From Pacificimonas sp036351775 (GTDB lineage: Bacteria; Pseudomonadota; Alphaproteobacteria; Sphingomonadales; Sphingomonadaceae): DNA of 25,874 nucleotides. The stretch is from assembly GCA_036351775.1 (NCBI GenBank), contig JAZBPX010000063.1:1-25874 (forward strand), read 5' to 3'. The stretch's first letter is position 1, and each line of letters opens with the position of its first letter. A model generated the notes under the pieces. It did no database searches, was not told where the DNA came from, and was given only the letters and a program-made list of their open reading frames with translations. Shown piece after piece: positions 5,425-13,227 of this stretch. Both the position numbers and the translations under genes were made by a program.

Positions 5425-7623
5425 CTACCTTTTGTACACCGGGTCGAGGTCGAAGCGGTCGGCGTTCATGACCTTCGTCCACGCCGCCACGAAATCCTCC
5501 ACGAAGCGCTCGCGCATGTCGTCTTGCGCGTAGACTTCGGCAATCGCCCGCAGTTCGGAGTTCGAGCCAAAGACCAGGTCGGTGCGCGTGGCGCGCCACT
5601 TCTCCTCCCCGGACTTGCGACAGCGGCCGATGAATTCCTCGTCGCTGCTCTCATCGACCAGATCCCATACCGTGCCCATTTCCAGAAGGTTCACGAAGAA
5701 GTCGTTCGTTAGCACGCCCGGCGTTTCGGTCAGGACGCCTTCCTTTTTGTTGGCCGTGACGGCACCGAGCACCCGAAGGCCGCCCACGAGAACCGTCATC
5801 TCCGGCGCGCTGAGACCGAGGAGGTTTGCACGGTCGACCAACAGCTCCTCCGTCTTCACCGAATGCTTGGTGAAGAGGTAGTTGCGGAACCCATCGGCCT
5901 TCGGTTCCAGCGGCTCGAAGCTCTCGGCGTCCGTCTGCTCGTCGGTCGCGTCGCCGCGGCCCGTCGTGACCGGCACGGTGATGTCGAACCCGGCGTCCTT
6001 CGCGGCCTTCTCGACCGCCGCGGAACCGGCGATGACGATCATGTCGGCGATGGAGGCATCGCCGCGCAGTTCGTCGAGCTTCGACAGCACTTTCGAAAGC
6101 TCATCGGGATCGTTGACCGCCCAGTCCTTCTGCGGGGCGAGGCGCACCCGCGCTCCGTTCGCGCCGCCGCGGTGGTCGGAATTGCGATAGGTGGAGGCCG
6201 AGGCCCACGCCGCCTTGACCAGCTCGCTGGTGGACAGGCCGCTGTTCAGTGCCGCATCCTTCAGCTTCGCCACGTCACCGTCGGACAGCTGCGTGCCGGC
6301 GGGGACCGGATCCTGCCAGATCATGTCCTCCTCCGGCACTTCGGGTCCGAGATAGCGGACCTTCGGCCCCATGTCGCGGTGGCACAGCTTGTACCATGCC
6401 TTGGCAAAGGCGTCGTCCAGCGCCGACTGGTCGTCGCGGAACCGCTCGGAGATCTTGCGATATTCCGGGTCACGCTTCAGCGCCATGTCGGCCGTCGTCA
6501 TCATCGTCGGCACCTTCTTCGACGGGTCGCGCGCATCCGGTGCCATATCCGCCTCGTCCGGGTCGATCGGCTGCCACTGGTTCGCGCCAGCCGGACTCTG
6601 CACCAGCTCATACTCGTACTTGAACAGCAGGCGGAAATAGTCGCCGCCCCACTCGGTGGGGTTCGGCGTCCATGCGCCCTCAATGCCTGAGGTGGTGATG
6701 TGGCCTTTGCCGATCTCCTCCGGGTCGGTCAGCCAGCCAAAGCCCATCGAGTGCAGCTCGCTGCTTTCCGGCGCGCCGCCGAACGTCTCGGCGGGCTTTG
6801 CGCCGTGCGCCTTGCCAAAGGCGTGGCCGCCGGCGGTCAGGGCGACGGTTTCCTCGTCGTTCATCGCCATCCGCGCGAAGGTTTCGCGCATGTCACGGGC
6901 CATGCCCTCGGCGTCGTGCGGATTGCCGCCCGGCCCCTCGGGATTCACATAAATCAGGCCCATCTGAATCGCCGCGAGCGGGTTTTCGAGCGCCTTGCCC
7001 TCCTCGGGATTGATGCGCGTTTCGACGCCCTGGTCGACCCACAGTTCCTCGGTGCCCCAATAGGTCATTTCCGGCTCGAACACGTCGGCCCGTCCGCCGC
7101 CAAAGCCAAAGGTCGGGCCGCCCATCGATTCGATGGCGACGTTACCGGTCAGGATGAACAGGTCAGCCCAGCTGATGCTGTTCCCGTACTTCTGCTTGAT
7201 CGGCCAGAGAAGGCGCCGCGCCTTGTCGAGATTGCCGTTATCCGGCCAGCTATTGAGCGGCGCGAAGCGCTGCTGGCCACTAGAGGCACCGCCGCGCCCG
7301 TCGCCGGTGCGGTAGGTGCCCGCGGCATGCCACGCCATGCGAATGAAGAAGGGGCCGTAATGACCATAGTCCGCCGGCCACCAGTCCTGGCTGTCGGTCA
7401 TCAGGGCGGTCAGGTCATCCTTCAGCGCCTGGTAATCGACACCCTTGAAGGCTTCGGGATAGCTGAAGTCGCGCGCCAGCGGGCTGGGGTTCACACCGCC
7501 CTGGCGCACGATGGACAGGTCCAGCTGGTCCGGCCACCAGTCGCGGTTCTGGCGTCCCATCAGGTCGCGGACACCGCCGCCATGGCCGAGCGGGCAGCCT
7601 TCGATCTTGGATTGCATGTTCAT
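5425..7623 (-). CDS. katG: Catalase-peroxidase KatG
   Basis: A 732-residue bifunctional haem catalase-peroxidase that destroys hydrogen peroxide. The N-terminal haem domain has distal Arg95, Trp98 and His99 (FIRMAWHAAGTYR), Tyr225 in LIYVNPEGP, and Met252 in FARMAMND; Trp98-Tyr225-Met252 would form the cross-linked cofactor of the family. Proximal His267 lies in TAGGHAFGKAHG. The C-terminal half repeats the fold without haem, as usual. Length is normal and the frame is intact. GGAGG lies directly upstream of the ATG at 7623. There is no signal peptide, so it is cytoplasmic. It is divergent from a gamma-glutamyltransferase; the shared spacer has an inverted repeat that could bind a peroxide regulator (inference). 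Confidence 0.98.
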   Translation of the reverse strand: MNMQSKIEGCPLGHGGGVRDLMGRQNRDWWPDQLDLSIVRQGGVNPSPLARDFSYPEAFKGVDYQALKDDLTALMTDSQDWWPADYGHYGPFFIRMAWHAAGTYRTGDGRGGASSGQQRFAPLNSWPDNGNLDKARRLLWPIKQKYGNSISWADLFILTGNVAIESMGGPTFGFGGGRADVFEPEMTYWGTEELWVDQGVETRINPEEGKALENPLAAIQMGLIYVNPEGPGGNPHDAEGMARDMRETFARMAMNDEETVALTAGGHAFGKAHGAKPAETFGGAPESSELHSMGFGWLTDPEEIGKGHITTSGIEGAWTPNPTEWGGDYFRLLFKYEYELVQSPAGANQWQPIDPDEADMAPDARDPSKKVPTMMTTADMALKRDPEYRKISERFRDDQSALDDAFAKAWYKLCHRDMGPKVRYLGPEVPEEDMIWQDPVPAGTQLSDGDVAKLKDAALNSGLSTSELVKAAWASASTYRNSDHRGGANGARVRLAPQKDWAVNDPDELSKVLSKLDELRGDASIADMIVIAGSAAVEKAAKDAGFDITVPVTTGRGDATDEQTDAESFEPLEPKADGFRNYLFTKHSVKTEELLVDRANLLGLSAPEMTVLVGGLRVLGAVTANKKEGVLTETPGVLTNDFFVNLLEMGTVWDLVDESSDEEFIGRCRKSGEEKWRATRTDLVFGSNSELRAIAEVYAQDDMRERFVEDFVAAWTKVMNADRFDLDPVYKR

Positions 7624-7688
7624 TGGGGACCTCCTCCAGAGTCAGAATTCGTGCAGTCTGGGTAGCCGATTTGGTCAATCAAGGGAAA

Positions 7689-7713
7689 CGATCAATGTCG
7701 ATATTACTGATCG
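7689..7713. promoter_or_regulatory. Inverted repeat in the katG-ggt divergent spacer
   Basis: CGATCA (7689-7694) and TGATCG (7708-7713) form an inverted repeat with a 13-nt, A/T-richer spacer, 66 bp upstream of katG and 110 bp upstream of the gamma-glutamyltransferase start. Two half-sites two helix turns apart (19-bp centre to centre) suit a dimeric regulator. An OxyR site is attractive by context, but the consensus ATAG-N7-CTAT is not seen. Confidence 0.3.
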
Positions 7714-7823
7714 ACTAAGCCGAACAAGTGCGCACGCTGTTTCTGCCCCAACGGGCGACAGTGCCGGACGTTGCGTGAAGGCTGGGGCTTGCAAAACCGG
7801 ATCGGCGGCGCGAGCCTTTGCCC

Positions 7824-9671
7824 ATGACATTTCTCTCGACATTCCGGCACCACCTTTGCCTAGTGGCCGCCGCCCTGCTTGCCCCCTTCGCGGCCACCGC
7901 GCAGGGGGCCACTCCCGAAGCGCCCCCCACCATCGAACGCCCCGCCCCGAAGGACCAGGGCGACCGCTATTCCGGCTTTTCCGGCCAGACCCGCTCCCCG
8001 GTCCTCGGCAAGAACGGCATGGTCGCGACTTCGCACCCGCTGGCGACCCAGATCGGCCTCTACGTCCTGAAGGCGGGTGGCAGCGCGGTGGATGCCGCCA
8101 TCGCCGCAAACGCCGCGCTCGGCCTGATGGAGCCGGTCGGCAACGGCATCGGCGGCGACCTGTTCGCCATCGTCTGGGATCCGAAAACCGAAAGGCTGCA
8201 CGGCCTCAACGCGTCGGGCCGCGCGCCGATGGGTCAGACACTGCAGCAGCTGCGTGAGGCCTCCGCCCGCGCTGGCGATGCGAATGACATCCCCGAATAT
8301 GGCTGGCGGTCGGTCACCATTCCGGGCGCGGTGTCCGGCTGGGGCATGCTGCATGAACGCTTTGGCCGCATGCCGATGGCGGCCGTCCTCGCCCCCACCA
8401 TCTACTACGCAGAGCAGGGCCATCCCGTCAGCGAGCTGATCGGCTGGTACTGGGGCCGCGGCACGCGCAATTTCGAGCGTCTGTGCGCTGAGAATATCGT
8501 AGAGGAATGCGACAACTGGCGTGCCCTCTTCATGCCGAACGGCGAAGCGCCGGATGTCGGCGACATCTACCGCAACCCCGACCTAGCCCGCACGCTGAAG
8601 GCCATCGCGGTGGAGGGCACGGATGTTTTCTATTCGGGCCACCTCGGCCATCAGATGGGCGCATATCTTCAGCGGATCGGCGCACCGCACAGCGCCGCCG
8701 ACTTCGCTGCTCATACGTCCAACTGGGTCGAGCCCGTCTCCGTCGATTACCGCGGCTACGATGTCTGGCAGCTGCCGCCCAACGGGCAGGGCATTGCCGG
8801 CCTCCAGATCCTGAATCTCCTCGAGGGCTATGACCTTAAGAGCCTCGGCCGCACCTCCGACGAGTTCTGGCACCTGTTCGTGGAGGCCAAGAAGCTCGCC
8901 TTCGCCGACCGCGCCAAATATTATGCCGATCCCGACTTCGTCGATGTCGATGTCGAAACGCTGCTTTCGGACGCCTATGCCGACCAGCGCCGCGCCCTCA
9001 TTGGCGAGACCGCCATGCAGAGCGCGGAAGCCGGGCTCGAAACGCATCTCGATACATCCGGTATCGCGTCCGGCGACACCATCTACCTGACCACGGCGGA
9101 CGCCGACGGCATGATGGTCTCCCTCATTCAGTCAAATTACCGCGGTATGGGCTCCGGCCTTGTCCCGGATGACGGGCAGGGCCGCACGCTCGGCTTCATG
9201 TTCCAGGATCGCGGCGCGCAGTTCTCGCTCGATCCCGGCCACGCCAATGTCTACGCACCCGGAAAGCGCCCCTTTCACACGATCATCCCCGCCTTCGTGA
9301 CGAAGGACGGCCAGCCCTGGCTCAGCTTTGGCCTGATGGGCGGCGCTATGCAGCCGCAGGGCCATGCGCAGATCGTCGTCAACATGGTTGATTTCGGCAT
9401 GAACGTGCAGGCGGCGGGCGACGCCGCGCGCTTCCACCACACCGGTTCGACCGAACCGACCGGCCTTAACGAAATGACCGATGGCGGCACCGTCGAAATC
9501 GAGTCGGGCGTGCCCCTCGCGGTCGCGCAGGCCCTTGCCGCGCGCGGCCATAATGTCGAATACACCACCGGTCCCTTTGGCGGCTACCAGGCGATCTGGC
9601 GCGATCCCGACACCGGCGTCTACTGGGGCGCATCCGAAATGCGAAAGGACGGCCAGGCGGCGGGCTACTGA
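7824..9671 (+). CDS. ggt: Gamma-glutamyltransferase family protein (exported)
   Basis: A 615-residue Ntn-hydrolase of the gamma-glutamyltransferase family, made as a precursor that cuts itself into large and small subunits and then cleaves or transfers gamma-glutamyl groups, for example from glutathione, in the periplasm. An N-terminal signal peptide (cleavage near ATA-QG) is visible. The large subunit has GGSAVDAAIAANAALGLMEP and GNGIGGDLFAIVWD. The nucleophile is probably Thr419 in SGDTIYLTTADADG, followed by SNYRGMGSGLVP and MGGAMQPQGH. The GDTIY context differs from the TTHYSVVD type of E. coli Ggt and places it in a separate subfamily, so the exact substrate is uncertain. ATG 7824 is chosen over TTG 7818. 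No strong Shine-Dalgarno is present. Confidence 0.9.
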   Translation: MTFLSTFRHHLCLVAAALLAPFAATAQGATPEAPPTIERPAPKDQGDRYSGFSGQTRSPVLGKNGMVATSHPLATQIGLYVLKAGGSAVDAAIAANAALGLMEPVGNGIGGDLFAIVWDPKTERLHGLNASGRAPMGQTLQQLREASARAGDANDIPEYGWRSVTIPGAVSGWGMLHERFGRMPMAAVLAPTIYYAEQGHPVSELIGWYWGRGTRNFERLCAENIVEECDNWRALFMPNGEAPDVGDIYRNPDLARTLKAIAVEGTDVFYSGHLGHQMGAYLQRIGAPHSAADFAAHTSNWVEPVSVDYRGYDVWQLPPNGQGIAGLQILNLLEGYDLKSLGRTSDEFWHLFVEAKKLAFADRAKYYADPDFVDVDVETLLSDAYADQRRALIGETAMQSAEAGLETHLDTSGIASGDTIYLTTADADGMMVSLIQSNYRGMGSGLVPDDGQGRTLGFMFQDRGAQFSLDPGHANVYAPGKRPFHTIIPAFVTKDGQPWLSFGLMGGAMQPQGHAQIVVNMVDFGMNVQAAGDAARFHHTGSTEPTGLNEMTDGGTVEIESGVPLAVAQALAARGHNVEYTTGPFGGYQAIWRDPDTGVYWGASEMRKDGQAAGY

Positions 9672-9817
9672 TGCGGCTTGGCCGCACCATGCCGGACCCG
9701 CAGCACGCTCCGTTCATCCGCAGTAAAGGCGCGGGGGCGGACACTTTGCCGTACTGTAGGGGTTGTCGGATGAAGCGGCCTCGGTGCCGCCACGCAGCCC
9801 ATCGGAGGAGACATTTC

Positions 9818-10252
9818 ATGAACGGCAAGACGCTCGGCGCCCTCGCGGCGCTTCCCCTTCTGGCTCTCACGGCCTGCGCGACCAGCGAGGCGATGACCGC
9901 GCGCATGGCTCAGCCTTCAAGCGAGGAGGCCGCGAGATATCTGGCCGCCGCGCCGGTCGGTGATCCGGTTTCCTGCCTGTCGACGCATCAGATTCGCCAG
10001 ACAGAGGGTCTTTCGGGAAACGCGATTCTCTTTGAAACGGTCGGCGGCGATCTCTTCCGCAACGAGCTGAACGCCAGCTGCCCGGGTGCCCGGCGCGACG
10101 CGAGCTTCTCCTACCGCATCCCGGGCCCGCGCCTCTGCCGCGGTGAAATCCTGCAGTTCTTCGACCCGTTCAGCGGCATGGAATATGGCGCCTGCAGCCT
10201 CGGCGACTTCGTCCCGATCGAGGATCCCGACGACATGGACGCCGCGGAATAA
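9818..10252 (+). CDS. Lipoprotein, DUF6491-like, unknown function
   Basis: A 144-residue predicted outer- or inner-membrane lipoprotein. The N-terminus has a short hydrophobic stretch ending in the lipobox LTAC, with Cys20 as the lipidated residue. The mature part has four further cysteines (about 53, 88, 107, 126), which could form two disulfides in the periplasm. Features such as CLSTHQI, LFETVGGDLFRNEL, ASCPGAR and a late CSLGDFVPIE recall DUF6491 proteins as I remember them; this is not certain. ATG 9818 is supported by GGAGGAG at 9804-9810; the frame is open upstream to 9671 but that part is not lipoprotein-like. It follows ggt by 146 bp and probably has its own promoter. The C-terminus is acidic. 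Confidence 0.8.
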   Translation: MNGKTLGALAALPLLALTACATSEAMTARMAQPSSEEAARYLAAAPVGDPVSCLSTHQIRQTEGLSGNAILFETVGGDLFRNELNASCPGARRDASFSYRIPGPRLCRGEILQFFDPFSGMEYGACSLGDFVPIEDPDDMDAAE

Positions 10253-10373
10253 ACAGCCCTTTCCCCTCCTTCCCCTGAAGGAGGGACAGCGAGACTTTGC
10301 GGCTCCGCCGCCTGGTCGCGGCGGGTTGGCCCTCGGCGAGGGTAGCAATGCCTAAAGAAAGCCCCTCCCCCAA

Positions 10374-10394
10374 CCCCTCCCCAAGAGGGAGGGG
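10374..10394. repeat. CCCCTCCC/GGGAGGGG hairpin
   Basis: Arms 10374-10381 and 10387-10394 pair perfectly over 8 bp with loop CAAGA. This is the same arm sequence as at 882, 1871 and 15979, preceded here by a further CCCCTCCCC run (10362-10370). Confidence 0.6.
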
Positions 10395-10453
10395 AACAGC
10401 GCTGCACACGGACAAACTGTCAGCCCCGCTCCCAACGTCATCCCTGCCCCCAC

Positions 10454-10581
10454 TGTCATCCCCCCGCAGGCGGGGACCCACGCCGTAACCTCCGCGCCAT
10501 GAGCGGCTGGCCCAGTGCAGGCATCGCCTCCATGTGCCCAAACTTGTCATCCCCGCGAAGGCTGGGACCCACGCCGTGACA
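10454..10581. repeat. Two direct copies of a family D unit
   Basis: TGTCATCCCCCCGCAGGCGG (10454) and TGTCATCCCCGCGAAGGCTG (10545) each continue with GGGACCCACGCCGT. The unit is about 36 bp, repeated head to tail at 90-bp spacing. It is a variant of the family C arm, with ACCCACGCCGT in place of ATCT at its end. Confidence 0.75.
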
Positions 10582-10632
10582 GCCGCGCGAGAAAAAACTC
10601 TCACCCAGCACCTCGCCCCGGCCCCCTTTACC

Positions 10633-10745
10633 TGTCATCCCCGCGAAGGCGGGGACCCATTGCCCTGAACGATCAGCGAGTACCGCCGCGCCGCCAAACT
10701 TAGTCCGCGGAGAATGAGTAGATCCCCGCCTGCGCGGGGATGACA
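10633..10745. repeat. Family C/D palindromic element
   Basis: TGTCATCCCCGCGAAGGCGG.. (10633-10659) and its near reverse complement GATCCCCGCCTGCGCGGGGA.. (10721-10745) flank about 60 bp. The left arm ends in GGGACCCA (D type) and the right arm is the complement of the C type, so this is a mixed or diverged copy. Confidence 0.75.
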
Positions 10746-10807
10746 GATTGGGAAGGCACCGCGCACCCCCCGCCGCGCGCTGTCCGCACCCGCCCCCAGC
10801 CCGTTCC

Positions 10808-11548
10808 TCAAACGAACCGGTCGAACGGCCGCATGTCATAGGCGTTGCGGCGCAGCGCGTCGGGATCGTCGATAACCGCTAGCAGAGTCCGGGCGTTGGC
10901 GCGCATGATCTCCGCCAGCGGCCCGCCGCCGGAACTTCGCACCACCGGCTGCAACAACGCGCGGATTTCCGCCGGGCTGTCCTGCTGTTTCAGGCCGATC
11001 GCATTGATCGCGTACATGGTCCGGATCACCGGGTCGTTCGGCGCGATCAGCAGCGCGCGCCGGAACGCTTCCAGCGCGCTGTCGGTCTTCGCCCCCAGCA
11101 TCGAGCCCGCAAGGAACTTGCCCATGTTGGTCACCGCCTCGCCATGCCAGGAACCAAGCGCTGCCCATGCACGCGCGTCGCGCGGCCTCTCGGTGACCAT
11201 CGCGCGGAACGTCTCGCGCGCCGCCCTGGCATCGTCCCGGTCCCGCGTCAGCTTCGACCGGTAGGCCAGCGCCAGCGCCCGCTGCATCCGCGCCTCTTGG
11301 TGGTCCGGCCGCACCGTCAGCGCCGCTTCGGCATCGGCCAGCGCAGCCTCCAGCTTCCGCATTGCCGCCGCCTCCCCCGCCGTGCGGTAGGCGGCGTCGA
11401 TCAGCGTTGCCGAAGCGGAGGCGGCTAGCGCATCGGGCGAAGCCTGCGCCGCGTTGGCGGCAAAGCCGGCCCCGGCAGGCAGGCCCAGCGGCCCCGCCAG
11501 TCCCAGGCCAAGCGCGACCAGTCCGGCGGGCAATACTCGTCCCGTCAT
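10808..11548 (-). CDS. Secreted TPR-like protein of unknown function
   Basis: A 246-residue protein with an N-terminal signal peptide (Gly/Leu/Ala-rich core, cleavage probably near AAQA around residues 33-36). The mature part is helical and Ala-rich, with tetratricopeptide-like pairs: ALADAEAALTVRPDHQEARM, AARETFRAMVTERPRDARAW and ALEAFRRALLIAPNDPVIR, at roughly residues 70-190. TPR proteins bind partner proteins; no catalytic motif is visible. Its ATG (11546-11548) overlaps the lysS stop TGA (11545-11547) in ATGA, so it is translated from the lysS message. The functional reason for coupling to a tRNA synthetase is unknown. The Ala-rich TPR assignment is by eye. Confidence 0.8.
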   Translation of the reverse strand: MTGRVLPAGLVALGLGLAGPLGLPAGAGFAANAAQASPDALAASASATLIDAAYRTAGEAAAMRKLEAALADAEAALTVRPDHQEARMQRALALAYRSKLTRDRDDARAARETFRAMVTERPRDARAWAALGSWHGEAVTNMGKFLAGSMLGAKTDSALEAFRRALLIAPNDPVIRTMYAINAIGLKQQDSPAEIRALLQPVVRSSGGGPLAEIMRANARTLLAVIDDPDALRRNAYDMRPFDRFV

Positions 11549-13134
11549 AGCGTCTGTCTCTCCAGCGCTTCCGCGATCAGGCGGCGCGTATTGTCGATCC
11601 CGTACAGGCTTACGAAACTGCCCATGCGCGGCCCCTGCGAACTGCCAAGAAGCGTCTCGTAAAGAGCGGTGAACCAGGCCCGCAGCGGCTCGAACTCATG
11701 AGCCTTGCCGACTTCATATACCGCCGTCTGGATGTCTTCGGCCTGAACGGTATCGTCCATCGCCGCCAGCCGCGCATCGAGGTCGCGCAGCGCCGCTGCC
11801 TCCGTCCCCGTGGGCACGCGCTTCGCCAGCGTCGGCGCGACCACATCGTGCACATAGCGTACCGCGTGCCGCACCAGCGCCGCCAGCTCCGGATGCTTCT
11901 CCGGCGCGGCGTCCGGCACGTAATTCTTAAGGTAAGCCCAAACCGCGTCCTCGTCCGCCTCCGCGCCCATCACCCCGACAAGGTTCAGGAGCAGCGAATA
12001 GGGTACCGGCAAGACCGCATCCGGCACCTCGCCGCCGTGCACATGGTGCACCGGGTTCCCCAGCCGCTTCGGCCAGTCCTGGCCTGCGTAATTCGCCCGC
12101 ATCTGGTAATAGTCGTCCACAACCTTAGGGATCAGGCCCGTGTGCAGCTGCTTCGCCGCCTTCGGCTCCCGGTAGATGTAGAAGGCCAGACTCTCCTCCG
12201 GCCCGTAGAGCAGCCAGTCGTCAATCGACAGGCCGTTGCCTTTCGACTTGGAAATCTTCTCGCCCTTGGCGTCGAGGAACATCTCGTAGATCATGCCCTC
12301 CGGCTTGCGCCCGCCCAGCACCTTGGCGATGCGCCCGGATTGGACGCCCGAATCGGTCAAATCCTTGCCGTACATCTCATAGTCGACGCCTAGCGCCACC
12401 CAGCGCATCGCCCAGTCCGCCTTCCACTGCAGCTTTGCCGCCCCGCCGAGGATCGACTGCTCGACCGTCTCGCCGCCATCCTCGAACCGCACGATACCTG
12501 CCGCGGCGTCCACCACCTCGACCGGCACCTGCAGCACTTCGCCGGTCTTCGCGCTGATCGGCATTACCGGAGAGTAGGTCGCCCGACGTTCCTCGCGCAG
12601 CGTCGGCAGCATGATCGCCATGATCTTGTCATAGCGTTCCAGCACCCGCCGCAGCGCCTCGTCGAACCGCCCGGCGGCATAGGCCTCCGTCGACGACATG
12701 AACTCATAGTCGAAGCCATACTGGTCAAGAAACGCGCGCAGCCGGGCGTTGTTATGCGCCGCAAAGCTCTCATGCGTCCCGAACGGGTCGGGGATATCGG
12801 ACAGCGGCCGCCCCAGATGCGTTTCCAGCATCTCCGGGTTCGGCACATTGTCCGGCACCTTCCTCAGACCATCCTTGTCGTCCGAGAACGCCACCAGCCG
12901 CGTCTCGACATCCGCCATCTCATGAAGAGCGCGGCGCACCATCGTCGTCCGCAGCACCTCCTGGAACGTCCCGATATGCGGCAGGCCAGACGGGCCGTAT
13001 CCCGTCTCGAACAGGATCGGCGAGCCGTCCGTCTTCCCGTCCGGATAGCGTTTCAGGATCCGCGCGGCCTCCTGATAGGGCCAGCTCTTGTTTGTCAGCG
13101 CAGCGGCGCGGCGATCGGGATGGATGGTGGTCAT
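11545..13134 (-). CDS. lysS: Lysyl-tRNA synthetase, class I
   Basis: A 529-residue class I lysine-tRNA ligase (also named lysK), which charges tRNA-Lys in the cytoplasm. Alphaproteobacteria commonly use this class I form in place of class II. The HIGH-type motif is HIGT (residues 53-56, in GYGPSGLPHIGTFQE), and the KMSKS-type motif is KISKSKG (293-299). The ATG at 13134 begins MTTIHPDRRAAALTNKSWPY, which fits the usual N-terminus of the family. The frame stays open for another 466 codons upstream, but that part is antisense to the helicase gene and lacks any domain, so it is rejected. The gene is divergent from the helicase (93 bp) and overlaps the TPR-like gene by 4 nt. Confidence 0.97.
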   Translation of the reverse strand: MTTIHPDRRAAALTNKSWPYQEAARILKRYPDGKTDGSPILFETGYGPSGLPHIGTFQEVLRTTMVRRALHEMADVETRLVAFSDDKDGLRKVPDNVPNPEMLETHLGRPLSDIPDPFGTHESFAAHNNARLRAFLDQYGFDYEFMSSTEAYAAGRFDEALRRVLERYDKIMAIMLPTLREERRATYSPVMPISAKTGEVLQVPVEVVDAAAGIVRFEDGGETVEQSILGGAAKLQWKADWAMRWVALGVDYEMYGKDLTDSGVQSGRIAKVLGGRKPEGMIYEMFLDAKGEKISKSKGNGLSIDDWLLYGPEESLAFYIYREPKAAKQLHTGLIPKVVDDYYQMRANYAGQDWPKRLGNPVHHVHGGEVPDAVLPVPYSLLLNLVGVMGAEADEDAVWAYLKNYVPDAAPEKHPELAALVRHAVRYVHDVVAPTLAKRVPTGTEAAALRDLDARLAAMDDTVQAEDIQTAVYEVGKAHEFEPLRAWFTALYETLLGSSQGPRMGSFVSLYGIDNTRRLIAEALERQTL

Positions 13135-13227
13135 GGGGGGCGGAGCTAGGGTGCGGTGCACAAACCGGCAAGTGGCCCCGTCGCTCCCGCCCTTGATCGA
13201 TAGCCGGTGAGCGGCGAAGGAGGGTCG

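Larger units (their letters stand above)
10253..10807. other. Gene-free spacer rich in palindromic elements
   Basis: A 555-bp gap between the lipoprotein gene and the convergent TPR-like gene. It contains a CCCCTCCC/GGGAGGGG hairpin (10374-10394), two direct copies of a GTCATCCCC..GGGACCCACGCCGT unit (10454-10489 and 10544-10581) and a longer inverted pair (10633-10659 with 10721-10745). Open frames here are built of repeats and lack domains or ribosome-binding sites. Confidence 0.8.

Noticed and set aside
5863..7665. Two long plus-strand open frames (5863-6690 and 6700-7665) opposite katG
   Set aside because: Both lie inside katG, which has complete catalytic motifs and normal length. The translations have no recognisable motif and are shadows of GC-rich codon usage.
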